A DNA stretch of 7,314 bases from Gammaproteobacteria bacterium. Lineage in GTDB: Bacteria; Pseudomonadota; Gammaproteobacteria; Arenicellales; JAHEKD01. Below, in pieces: positions 1 to 6,763 of the stretch (positions are counted from its first letter, which is position 1; each line of letters opens with the position of its first letter). The stretch is taken from positions 1-7,314 of the forward strand of contig JAHEKD010000115.1 in NCBI GenBank assembly GCA_024638545.1. Reading direction: 5' to 3'. The notes under the pieces are model-generated. The model was not told where the DNA came from. It was given only the letters and a program-made list of their open reading frames with translations, and searched no databases. Position numbers and translations under genes: made by a program.

Positions 1-425
1 TAAGTTGTGTATCGGCGGATCTGGCCAAAGGTGATATTGATGAAGCACTTAAGAGAATCGGAGAAAAAGTAGACGACTTTAATAGCGGAACGCGAATTGG
101 AGAATGCTTAAAAGAGTTTAATTACAGGTATTTGAAAAGAACAGTCAATTCAAAATCTGAAGTGTTATTTGTCTCGGACGGCCTCGATCGGGGCGATGCC
201 ATCATGCTGGATAAACAAGTTGGACGACTCAAAAGATCCTGCAAACGCTTTATCTGGTTGAATCCCTTGCTGCGTTATCAGCAGTATCAGCCTTGTGCAA
301 AAGGCGCCAGCACGATTTTTCAGTATGCTGATGCACTACTTCCGGTCCACAATCTTGCCAGCCTTGAACAGTTAGTCGCCGTGCTTTACAACATTAACAG
401 GTGTCCAGCTGTAAAAGCCGCATAA
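1..425 (+). CDS. coxE: CoxE-family VWA-domain protein, C-terminal part (5' end outside window)
   Basis: The reading frame is open from base 3 with no start, so the gene begins left of the window; about 140 C-terminal residues are visible. They cover the second half of a von Willebrand factor A domain: a GTRIG motif (metal-site region), then VLFVSDGLDRGD, then IWLNPLLRY and PVHNLASLEQL near the end. This string of motifs is typical of CoxE proteins. In carboxidotrophs such as Oligotropha (Afipia) carboxidovorans, CoxE works with the AAA+ ATPase CoxD in maturing the Mo-Cu active site of carbon monoxide dehydrogenase; that role is known from the family and is inferred here. The usual DWSGGTRIG reads DFNSGTRIG, a mild variation. 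The stop (423-425) lies one base before the next start, pointing to coupled translation. The in-frame TTG at 132 is internal and not the true start. Confidence 0.9.
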   Translation, partial: SCVSADLAKGDIDEALKRIGEKVDDFNSGTRIGECLKEFNYRYLKRTVNSKSEVLFVSDGLDRGDAIMLDKQVGRLKRSCKRFIWLNPLLRYQQYQPCAKGASTIFQYADALLPVHNLASLEQLVAVLYNINRCPAVKAA

Positions 426-426
426 C

Positions 427-1446
427 ATGGATGACACCGTTACAATTCTCGAAACGCTGCTCGAATGGTATTCACAAGGTGAGGGCGTTGCCCTGGCAAC
501 AGTCATTAAAACCTGGGGTTCGGCCCCTCGGCGTGCTGGAAGTACAATGTGTATTAACTCCAAAATGGAGTTCCAGGGTTCAGTCTCGGGCGGCTGTGTT
601 GAGACAGCAGTCATTGAGCAGGCATTGACGGTGATAAACTCCGGGCAGAACCAGTTGCTTGAGTTTGGTGTCAGCTCTGAGCGGGCATGGGAAGTGGGGC
701 TGGCGTGTGGCGGAACGATTGAAGTTTACCTGCAGGCAATTACGGGGCAGCAGGCTGAACAGCTGTCAGCACTGATCGAGCTTAAGGCTGAGAACGAATC
801 TGCAATTGTTATTGTCGAGCTGGGTAAAAAGACACACTATGAAGTGCTTCTCGCCAGTCAAATCCATTGCTGCAAGCTGCATGATCAGGGTGTGGCAGAA
901 GTTCTAAATAAATCATTACGACAAGACCGCGCAATCGTGCTGGAAAAAAATCACAATCGATACTTTATTCAACCTTTTAATCCACAGCTAACCGGCTACA
1001 TCATCGGAGCCGTTCACATTACGCAGCAACTTGTTCCCATCTTAACCCCTCTGGGTTTTAAAGTGTCCGTGGTTGATCCTCGTACTGCATTTGCGACGAA
1101 AGCGCGATTCCCTGATGTTGAAATAATTACAAACTGGCCTCAGGAGGTGTTTCCCAAGTTAAATCTGAATCATAGAACTGCAGTTATTGCACTGACACAC
1201 GATCCCAAGTTTGACGATCATGCACTCATCGCTGCGCTTCACTCCGATGCATTTTATATTGGCGCGTTGGGTAGCCGTAAAACCCATGCGAGACGGCTGG
1301 AACGGCTCACCGGGCATGGCTTCGATGAAAAGCAGCTTTCCAGGATTCATGCGCCGATAGGCATTGATATCAATGCCAGTAATCCGGTGGAGATCGCAGT
1401 ATCGATTGCTGCTGAATTAGTTCAACAATTACGTAAAAATGAGTGA
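427..1446 (+). CDS. XdhC/CoxI-family molybdenum hydroxylase maturation protein
   Basis: This 339-residue protein has the two-domain layout of XdhC/CoxI proteins. The N-terminal XdhC_CoxI domain (about residues 5-105) carries GSVSGGCVE (51-59) and ACGG (93-96). The C-terminal Rossmann-like XdhC_C domain (about 185-335) carries IIGAVHI, VVDPRTAFAT, LTHDPKFDDHAL, FYIGALGSRKTHARRLERL and HAPIGIDINA. XdhC proteins bind molybdenum cofactor, protect it and pass it, after sulfuration, to xanthine dehydrogenase-type enzymes; CoxI and CoxF are their relatives in CO dehydrogenase clusters. GAVHI replaces the more usual GxGH nucleotide-loop sequence, but I recall this form as normal for the CoxI branch. 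The ATG at 427 follows the coxE stop by one base and has no clear Shine-Dalgarno sequence, which fits translational coupling. The last 8 bases overlap the next gene. I leave the symbol blank because coxF and coxI are both of this family. Confidence 0.93.
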   Translation: MDDTVTILETLLEWYSQGEGVALATVIKTWGSAPRRAGSTMCINSKMEFQGSVSGGCVETAVIEQALTVINSGQNQLLEFGVSSERAWEVGLACGGTIEVYLQAITGQQAEQLSALIELKAENESAIVIVELGKKTHYEVLLASQIHCCKLHDQGVAEVLNKSLRQDRAIVLEKNHNRYFIQPFNPQLTGYIIGAVHITQQLVPILTPLGFKVSVVDPRTAFATKARFPDVEIITNWPQEVFPKLNLNHRTAVIALTHDPKFDDHALIAALHSDAFYIGALGSRKTHARRLERLTGHGFDEKQLSRIHAPIGIDINASNPVEIAVSIAAELVQQLRKNE

Positions 1447-2047
1447 GCATCAATTATGCGTGGCTGCATGCGTTCTGGCTGCGGGTCAGTCCAGTCGAAT
1501 GGTAAAAGAGAATAAATTACTGGCAACCCTGAATGGCAAGACATTGCTGCAACACGTTTTACATGCCATTCAATGCTCGGCGATCGACGAAACGATTGTT
1601 ATTACAGGTTACCAGTCTGCGCAGGTTATCGAATCGATATCGGCTTTCGATGTGAAAATTGTTGATAATGAAGCTTATGCTGATGGATTAAGTTCATCAA
1701 TTAAGAGCGGTATTGAGAAACTGGGTAAGCATGTTGATGCTGTGATCATTTGCCTGGGAGATATGCCGTTTATTTCAGCAAGTATAATCAATAAAATAAT
1801 TACTGCCTATGAAATCAGCCGCAACATCATTGTACCCACATGTCTAGGCCAGCAAGGAAATCCGCTGCTTTGGCCGAAAAATTTCTTCGACGAGCTGATT
1901 AAATTAAAAGGAGATCGGGGTGCGAAATGCTTGTTGAAAGCTTATCCGGAGCAGGTGAACCGTCTCGATGTCGGAAACGTAGGTATAGTGTTGGATGTTG
2001 ATGATGCATTTACCCTGGAAGTATTGAGGTCTAAGTTCAATTATTAA
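1439..2047 (+). CDS. MobA/MocA-like molybdenum cofactor nucleotidyltransferase
   Basis: This 202-residue protein has the NTP_transf_3 (MobA-like) fold. Visible motifs are VLAAGQSSRM (12-21) followed by NKLL (25-28), the metal-binding CLGDMPF with Asp108, GNPLLW (140-145), GDRGAK (158-163) and an acidic DVDD (186-189). Such enzymes join a nucleotide to molybdopterin. The LAAG start rather than MobA's LAGG, and the setting among molybdenum hydroxylase genes, favour a MocA-type CTP transferase making the molybdopterin cytosine dinucleotide used by CO dehydrogenase-like enzymes; this specificity is inferred. The glycine that normally follows RM is Val22, and the following residues are Lys-Glu. 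The ATG lies inside the end of the XdhC gene (ATGAGTGA, 8-base overlap), so translation is probably coupled. A 16-base gap separates it from coxG. Confidence 0.9.
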   Translation: MSEHQLCVAACVLAAGQSSRMVKENKLLATLNGKTLLQHVLHAIQCSAIDETIVITGYQSAQVIESISAFDVKIVDNEAYADGLSSSIKSGIEKLGKHVDAVIICLGDMPFISASIINKIITAYEISRNIIVPTCLGQQGNPLLWPKNFFDELIKLKGDRGAKCLLKAYPEQVNRLDVGNVGIVLDVDDAFTLEVLRSKFNY

Positions 2048-2052
2048 GAATT

Positions 2053-2058
2053 AGGAGA
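2053..2058 (+). promoter_or_regulatory. Ribosome binding site of coxG
   Basis: AGGAGA lies five bases before the ATG of coxG. It is the only strong Shine-Dalgarno sequence seen in this gene cluster; the two preceding internal starts rely on overlap or near-contact with the upstream stop. It fixes the coxG start and suggests CoxG can be made at a higher rate than the maturation proteins. Confidence 0.75.
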
Positions 2059-2063
2059 AAAAT

Positions 2064-2525
2064 ATGCAAATTAATGGAGAGCATAACGTACCGGCTGATG
2101 TGGAAACAGTCTGGAAAGCCCTGAATGATCCAGAAGTTCTGAAACTCTGTATCACGGGCTGTGAATTTATCGAAAAAATCACAGATACTGAATTTACGGC
2201 AAAAGTTACCAGTAAGATAGGGCCGGTGAAAGCCAAGTTTGATGTTGAAATTCTATTGAGCAACCTCGAGCCGCCGCACAAGTATACCCTCTCCGGCGGC
2301 GGTAAAGGAGGTGTCGTTGGTTTCGCAAAAGGCCAGGCGGATGTTCAACTGTTGGCGATTGAAGATAACCACACAAACATCAGCTACGAGGCGGGAATTC
2401 AGGCCAGTGGAAAACTGGCACAAATCGGCTCCAGACTGTTTGTCGGTACCACACGAAAATTAGCGGCAGAATTTTTTGATACATTCGCCAGGTATTTATC
2501 CGGGGAGGTTCAAATAGACGCCTGA
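2064..2525 (+). CDS. coxG: CoxG, SRPBCC-family CO dehydrogenase subunit G
   Basis: This 153-residue protein is a compact single SRPBCC (START-like, lipid-binding fold) domain of the CoxG family. Family landmarks appear in order: VPADVETVWKALNDPEVLK near the N-terminus, TSKIGPVKAKF, the glycine-rich YTLSGGGKGGVVGFAKG, and SGKLAQIGSRL followed by RKLAAEFFDTF at the C-terminus. CoxG recruits CO dehydrogenase to the cytoplasmic membrane, and reported work on the family points to quinone binding that links the enzyme to the respiratory chain. The protein ends right after the folded domain, without the extra C-terminal tail that some CoxG proteins carry. The start is fixed by AGGAGA five bases upstream. 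It is the last gene of the visible cox run; the next gene is separated by 102 bases and is unrelated in function. Confidence 0.93.
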   Translation: MQINGEHNVPADVETVWKALNDPEVLKLCITGCEFIEKITDTEFTAKVTSKIGPVKAKFDVEILLSNLEPPHKYTLSGGGKGGVVGFAKGQADVQLLAIEDNHTNISYEAGIQASGKLAQIGSRLFVGTTRKLAAEFFDTFARYLSGEVQIDA

Positions 2526-2566
2526 TTCTCAGCGGCCGGGTTTGATGAGATTGTTTGAAATAGCCT

Positions 2567-2594
2567 GTTGATTTAGACAACTTCACCCCCATAA
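2567..2594 (+). promoter_or_regulatory. Candidate heat-shock (sigma-32) promoter of clpB
   Basis: A GTTGATT -35 element (2567-2573) is followed after 13 bases by CCCCATAA (2587-2594). The known sigma-32 consensus is CTTGAAA, about 13-15 bases, then CCCCATNT. The -10 box is a close match and the -35 box a partial one (TTGA core). Transcription would begin near 2600, leaving a short leader with a weak AGAG at 2616-2619 before the start at 2628. A sigma-70-like pair, TTCACC (2582-2587) with TATAAC (2605-2610) at a 17-base spacing, overlaps it, but would leave almost no leader. No CIRCE (HrcA operator) sequence is present. Confidence 0.6.
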
Positions 2595-2627
2595 ATTACC
2601 TAAATATAACTATTTAGAGCGATTGAT

Positions 2628-5216
2628 ATGAGAATGGACAAATTAACTTCTAAATTTCAGCTGGCAATCAGTGATGCCCAGAGTCTTGCGGTTGGTCGTG
2701 ATCATCAATTTATTGAGCCACTTCACCTTCTAGTTGCGTTGCTGGATCAGCAGGGCGGAACGGTCAGGCATATACTGACTCAATCCGGTGTCAACGTTAA
2801 TTTGCTGCGATCGCAACTTGGCGATGCACTCGACCGTTTACCACAGGTCCAGGGACAGGCTGGTGAAGTTCATGTCTCCAATGACTTGAACAGGCTGTTG
2901 AATTTAACCGACAAACTTGCGCAAAAGCGCGACGATAAATTTATTTCCAGCGAATTATTCCTACTTGCGATCCTGGAAGATAATGGCCAGGTCACAAAAA
3001 TTCTCAAAGAGTGCGGGGCTAATCAGCAGGCGATTGAAAAAACCATTGATGATCTGCGTGGCGGTGAAAATGTTAATGATCCTAATGCCGAGGAACAGCG
3101 CCAGGCACTTGAAAAATACACCATCGATATGACCGAGCGCGCCGAGCAGGGAAAAGTCGATCCGATTATCGGGCGCGATGACGAGATCAGGCGAGCTATT
3201 CAGGTATTACAGCGACGGACTAAAAACAACCCGGTCCTGATTGGCGAACCCGGTGTAGGCAAAACGGCGATCGTTGAGGGACTGGCGCAGCGTATTGTAA
3301 ACGGCGAGGTGCCGGAAGGTGTGAAAAACAAGCGCGTGCTGTCATTAGACCTGGGCTCATTGCTGGCAGGTGCGAAATTCAGAGGTGATTTTGAAGAACG
3401 TCTAAAAGCGGTAATTAACGATTTACGCAAGCAGGAAGGTCAGATTATCCTGTTTATAGATGAAATGCATAATTTGGTTGGGGCTGGGAAAGCTGAAGGT
3501 GCAATGGATGCAGGAAACATGCTTAAACCTGCACTTGCGCGTGGTGAACTGCACTGTATCGGCGCAACCACTTTAGATGAATACCGTCAGTATGTTGAAA
3601 AAGATGCCGCCCTGGAAAGGCGATTTCAAAAAGTACTGGTTGAAGAACCGTCAGTGGAAGATACTATTGCAATTTTACGCGGCCTGAATGAGAAGTACGA
3701 AGTCCACCATGGTGTAGAGATCACGGATCCGGCGATTGTGGCAGCCACGACCTTATCGCATCGCTATATCACAGATCGAAATTTACCCGACAAAGCGATT
3801 GATCTCATGGATGAGGCGGCGAGCCGGATCCGCATGGAAATAGATTCCAAGCCAGAGTCAATGGATAAGCTGGATCGAAAACTGATTCAACTCAAAATTG
3901 AGCGCGAAGCGCTCAAAAAGGAATCAGATGATGCTTCCAAAAAGCGATTGAGTATGCTTGAGTCCGAAATAGAAGTGCTGGAACGTGAATATAATGAGCT
4001 CGATGAGATCTGGAAAGCTGAGAAGGCTGCAGTTCAGGGTTCTCAGCATATCAAGGAAGAGCTTGACCGTGCGCGTATGGACATGGAAACGGCCAGACGC
4101 GCCGGAGATCTTGCGCGCATGTCCGAATTACAGTATGGACGCATACCTGAGCTTGAAAAACAGCTGGCGGCTGCTGATGATGCTCAACAGCAGGAAACGC
4201 GCTTACTGCGCAATAAAGTCACTGAAGATGAAATAGCTGAAGTGGTTTCCAAGTGGACGGGTATACCCGTTTCAAAAATGATGGAAGGCGAGCGCGACAA
4301 GCTGTTGCAAATGGAGCAGCAGATTCAAAAAAGAGTGATTGGCCAGAGTGAGGCAATTAAAGCCGTATCGGATGCGATCAGGCGTTCGCGTGCCGGACTT
4401 TCTGATCCCAGGCGCCCCTACGGATCGTTCTTGTTTCTGGGGCCAACCGGAGTTGGTAAAACAGAATTATCCAAAGCGCTGGCAGAATTTTTATTTGATA
4501 CCGACGAGTCGCTGGTGCGCATCGATATGTCAGAGTTTATGGAAAAACACTCTGTTGCCAGACTTATTGGCGCGCCTCCCGGATACGTGGGCTATGAGGA
4601 AGGTGGTTATTTGACCGAGGCCATCCGCCGCCGGCCTTATTCAGTCATCCTGCTGGATGAAATCGAAAAGGCACATGCAGATGTATTTAATATCTTACTT
4701 CAGGTTCTGGATGACGGTCGTCTTACAGATGGTCACGGCAGAACGGTGGATTTTAAAAATACGGTCGTCATTATGACGTCGAATCTGGGTTCTACGGATA
4801 TCCAGGAAAAAAGCGGTGAGGGTTATGACGCCATGAAACGCGCTGTTATGGAAATTGTTAAAACCCACTTCAAGCCCGAATTCATCAATCGTATCGATGA
4901 TTTGGTTGTCTTTCATCCTCTGTCCCGTGAGCAGGTCAGAAAAATCGCCGACATCCAGATAAACGGTCTGAGAGAACGTCTGGCAAGCCGTGATTTGAGC
5001 ATTGAAATTTCAGATGCCGTGCTGGACAAAGTTGCAAATGTCGGATTTGATCCGGTTTACGGCGCGCGGCCATTGAAAAGAGCCATACAGGTTTACCTTG
5101 AGAATCCTTTGTCCAAAGAGATTCTTTCCGGCCATTTTATGGCAGATGACACCATTAGTGTTGAGTTGGAAAATGATGCGCTTGTGTTTAACAAGCGCAC
5201 CTCGAAAGCTGCGTAA
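2628..5216 (+). CDS. clpB: ATP-dependent disaggregase ClpB (Hsp100)
   Basis: This full-length 862-residue class I Clp/Hsp100 ATPase (E. coli ClpB has 857) pulls polypeptides out of aggregates with DnaK/DnaJ/GrpE in the cytoplasm. Order: Clp N domain (about 1-145), AAA+ domain 1 with Walker A GEPGVGKT (206-213), pore residue Phe251 in [13 protein letters not shown], Walker B FIDE (276-279) and arginine fingers Arg331/Arg332; coiled-coil middle domain (about 410-525); AAA+ domain 2 with Walker A GPTGVGKT (605-612), pore loop GYVGYEEGG (Tyr653), Walker B LLDE (675-678), Arg755 in EFINRID, and sensor-2 GARPLKRA (812-819). The start [11 protein letters not shown] matches the E. coli start MRLDRLTNKFQ. 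Phe251 replaces the E. coli tyrosine and is aromatic, so should work. There is no ClpP-binding IGF/L loop of the ClpA type, as expected for ClpB. Codon 149, an alternative start in E. coli, is GTT here. Confidence 0.99.
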   Translation: MRMDKLTSKFQLAISDAQSLAVGRDHQFIEPLHLLVALLDQQGGTVRHILTQSGVNVNLLRSQLGDALDRLPQVQGQAGEVHVSNDLNRLLNLTDKLAQKRDDKFISSELFLLAILEDNGQVTKILKECGANQQAIEKTIDDLRGGENVNDPNAEEQRQALEKYTIDMTERAEQGKVDPIIGRDDEIRRAIQVLQRRTKNNPVLIGEPGVGKTAIVEGLAQRIVNGEVPEGVKNKRVLSLDLGSLLAGAKFRGDFEERLKAVINDLRKQEGQIILFIDEMHNLVGAGKAEGAMDAGNMLKPALARGELHCIGATTLDEYRQYVEKDAALERRFQKVLVEEPSVEDTIAILRGLNEKYEVHHGVEITDPAIVAATTLSHRYITDRNLPDKAIDLMDEAASRIRMEIDSKPESMDKLDRKLIQLKIEREALKKESDDASKKRLSMLESEIEVLEREYNELDEIWKAEKAAVQGSQHIKEELDRARMDMETARRAGDLARMSELQYGRIPELEKQLAAADDAQQQETRLLRNKVTEDEIAEVVSKWTGIPVSKMMEGERDKLLQMEQQIQKRVIGQSEAIKAVSDAIRRSRAGLSDPRRPYGSFLFLGPTGVGKTELSKALAEFLFDTDESLVRIDMSEFMEKHSVARLIGAPPGYVGYEEGGYLTEAIRRRPYSVILLDEIEKAHADVFNILLQVLDDGRLTDGHGRTVDFKNTVVIMTSNLGSTDIQEKSGEGYDAMKRAVMEIVKTHFKPEFINRIDDLVVFHPLSREQVRKIADIQINGLRERLASRDLSIEISDAVLDKVANVGFDPVYGARPLKRAIQVYLENPLSKEILSGHFMADDTISVELENDALVFNKRTSKAA

Positions 5217-5235
5217 CTTTGTAACAATCAAGTAG

Positions 5236-5262
5236 CCGGCAGCTGGTGGTATACTATGCCGG
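5236..5262. repeat. Inverted repeat around the -10 box before the nucleotidyltransferase
   Basis: CCGGCA (5236-5241) and its exact complement TGCCGG (5257-5262) face each other across 15 bases that contain the extended -10 sequence TGGTATACT. The arms are only 6 bp and the loop is long, and no run of T follows, so a terminator for clpB is unlikely. The position would suit an operator for a dimeric regulator, but chance cannot be excluded. Confidence 0.35.
5247..5255 (+). promoter_or_regulatory. Extended -10 promoter candidate for the nucleotidyltransferase
   Basis: TGGTATACT reads as an extended -10 element (TGn then TATACT, five of six to TATAAT). No good -35 lies at 16-18 bases; TTGTAA at 5219-5224 is too far away. 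Extended -10 promoters can work without a -35. Transcription would start near 5262, giving a leader of about 29 bases with GGGA (5278-5281) as a moderate ribosome site nine bases before the ATG at 5291. Confidence 0.5.
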
Positions 5263-5290
5263 AAATATAATTGTATAGGGACCCGCGTTT

Positions 5291-6421
5291 ATGAAAGCGA
5301 TGATACTAGCAGCCGGAAAGGGCACACGAATGCGACCATTAACGTATGAGTTGCCAAAGCCGATGATACCCATACTTGGCAAACCTGTAATGGAGTATCT
5401 CATAGAGGAACTTTCGAAGCATGGTTTTAATAAAATTATGGTTAATGTCAGCCACCTGCCCATGAGAATAGAGCATTATTTTGGTGATGGCCGGCGATGG
5501 GGCGTGGATATAGGTTATTCCTTCGAAGGACATATCGAAGAGAAGAAAATTATCTCACAACCCATCGGCTCTGCCGGGGGTGTAAAAAAGATACAGCAGT
5601 TCAGCCAGTTCTTTGATGATACATTTCTAGTCATTTGTGGTGACGCACTGATCGACCTAGATATCACAGCTGCAGTCAGAAAGCATTGGCAAACGGGTGC
5701 CAGTGCGAGTATCGTCGTTAAAGAGGTTCCCCATGACCAGGTATGTAATTACGGAGTAGTGGTTTGCAGTGATGATGGGCGAATCACTTCTTTTCAGGAG
5801 AAACCGTCCAAAGACAAGGCCAAATCAAATCTTGTCAACACGGGCATCTATATTTTTGAACCGGAGATCATCGATTTAATTCCCGAAAATCAGGAATATG
5901 ATTTTGGCAGCCAGCTGTTTCTGGATATCCTGGAGAGGAAGCTGCCTTTTTATGCGATTAATCAACCGTTTACCTGGATTGATATTGGCAGACTCAACGA
6001 CTACTGGGAAGCGACGCAGCAGATGATGCTCGGCCAGCTAAAAGACATCCAGATGCCGGGCAAGCAAATAAAATCCGGTATCTGGACGGGTATGAATGTC
6101 AGCGTAGACCTGGATAGGGTGCGTATTGAAGGCCCGGTTTATATCGGCGCCAGTTCGAAAATTGAGGATGGTTGTGAAATAATCGGCCCGACCTGGATTG
6201 GTCACGGCTGCTATTTGCAAAACGGTGCGCGGGTGACGCGAAGTATTTTATTTGAACATACCTATGTAGGATCACACGGCCAGCTTTATGAAGCGGTGGT
6301 CTATGGTCAGCGCTGCGTCGATAAGGATGGAAACAGAATTAAAGACGGCGATAAAGAGCTTGACTGGGTGACTGACGCACGTGAATCCCATTACTACAAA
6401 AACAATGTTGTACATATCTAG
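5291..6421 (+). CDS. Sugar-1-phosphate nucleotidyltransferase (NDP-sugar pyrophosphorylase) with beta-helix tail
   Basis: This 376-residue protein would catalyse NTP + sugar-1-phosphate to NDP-sugar + pyrophosphate in the cytoplasm, feeding cell-surface polysaccharide or glycoconjugate synthesis. The N-terminal NTP_transferase domain (about 1-245) shows LAAGKGTRMRPLT (6-18), LPKPM (21-25), GSAGGVKK, GDALID with catalytic-type Asp118, FQEKPS, NTGIYIFEP and WIDIGRLNDYW with Asp231. Residues about 260-345 contain hexapeptide-like repeats (IEGPVYIGASSKIEDG, IIGPTWIGHGCYLQNGARV) of a left-handed beta-helix, which in this family drives oligomerisation or allosteric control. The domain pattern is that of mannose-1-phosphate guanylyltransferase and glucose-1-phosphate transferases, but the substrate cannot be fixed from sequence reading. 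The ATG gives the expected MKAMILAAG start. No other polysaccharide gene is in view, so it appears to be a stand-alone gene. Confidence 0.92.
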   Translation: MKAMILAAGKGTRMRPLTYELPKPMIPILGKPVMEYLIEELSKHGFNKIMVNVSHLPMRIEHYFGDGRRWGVDIGYSFEGHIEEKKIISQPIGSAGGVKKIQQFSQFFDDTFLVICGDALIDLDITAAVRKHWQTGASASIVVKEVPHDQVCNYGVVVCSDDGRITSFQEKPSKDKAKSNLVNTGIYIFEPEIIDLIPENQEYDFGSQLFLDILERKLPFYAINQPFTWIDIGRLNDYWEATQQMMLGQLKDIQMPGKQIKSGIWTGMNVSVDLDRVRIEGPVYIGASSKIEDGCEIIGPTWIGHGCYLQNGARVTRSILFEHTYVGSHGQLYEAVVYGQRCVDKDGNRIKDGDKELDWVTDARESHYYKNNVVHI

Positions 6422-6445
6422 CTCTGGCCTCACGGCTATAGTGCA

Positions 6446-6667
6446 TTGGATAAATTGATTCTAGCCCGCATTTCCGCAGATTATCTGAAACGTTGTAAAG
6501 CTACCGTAATAAAACAACAGTACTCATGCCATGGTATTGTGATTGTCCAAGATTTTGAACCGGCTTTTGCTAAAGTTGTAATAATGAGTGGTCTGCCATT
6601 AAAAATCGCACGCCGTACGGCAGGCTATCAAACAGTACTGCCTGTACGCTGGGTTCAGCTAAATTAA
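6446..6667 (+). CDS. Possible small hypothetical protein (73 codons), doubtful
   Basis: I do not recognise this protein. The frame is open from just after the TAG stop of the nucleotidyltransferase (6419-6421) to a TAA at 6665-6667, and is the same frame as that gene. The only upstream-region starts are TTG at 6446 and 6455, and neither has a clear Shine-Dalgarno sequence. The translation is mixed, with a basic start, alternating hydrophobic stretches (GIVIVQDFEPAFAKVVIMSG) and a tail KIARRTAGYQTVLPVRWVQLN; there is no signal peptide or membrane helix. It could be a real small protein translated by reinitiation, a remnant of a once longer coding region, or chance. If it is not a gene, bases 6422-6763 are non-coding and hold only the hairpin at 6678-6702 and a tiny 7-base tandem repeat (TGCAGTT twice, 6722-6735). 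Confidence 0.35.
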   Translation: MDKLILARISADYLKRCKATVIKQQYSCHGIVIVQDFEPAFAKVVIMSGLPLKIARRTAGYQTVLPVRWVQLN

Positions 6668-6677
6668 TCAATGAATA

Positions 6678-6702
6678 ATCAACCCGATTTTGTCGGGTTG
6701 AT
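6678..6702. terminator. Perfect 10-bp hairpin between convergent genes
   Basis: ATCAACCCGA (6678-6687) pairs perfectly with TCGGGTTGAT (6693-6702) around a five-base TTTTG loop. It lies 10 bases after the small ORF stop and 61 bases beyond the end of the minus-strand DUF423 gene, where a shared bidirectional terminator would be expected. Neither side is followed by a proper run of T: the plus side reads CTGAATGA, and the minus side reads TATTCATTGATTAATTT, which is only T-rich. It may therefore be a weak intrinsic terminator or an mRNA 3'-end stabilising hairpin. Confidence 0.65.
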
Positions 6703-6763
6703 CTGAATGATCGAGCCCCGGTGCAGTTTGCAGTTTAAGCGGCAGCAAAACAATCAGGGTGAA

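Noticed and set aside
2527..2556. TCTCA and TGAGA arms followed by TTGTTT after coxG, as a terminator of the cox operon
   Set aside because: The stem is only 5 bp with a 14-base loop and an interrupted T stretch, too weak to call.
2555..2594. TTGAAA at 2555-2560 as the -35 partner of CCCCATAA
   Set aside because: The spacing would be 26 bases, far longer than the 13-15 of sigma-32 promoters; GTTGATT at 2567-2573 has the right distance.
4985..5231. Minus-strand open frames opposite clpB, for example the one ending in the clpB 3' region
   Set aside because: They lie opposite a highly conserved coding gene and their translations resemble no protein family; shadows of the real frame.
5236..5270. 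The CCGGCA/TGCCGG repeat as an intrinsic terminator of clpB
   Set aside because: Short arms, long loop and no T-run on the plus strand; it also contains a good -10 box for the next gene.
6408..6442. TTGTAC with TATAGT as a promoter for the small ORF at 6446
   Set aside because: The spacer is 23 bases and the -35 matches poorly.
6722..6736. TGCAGTT tandem repeat
   Set aside because: Only two 7-base copies in non-coding sequence; likely chance.
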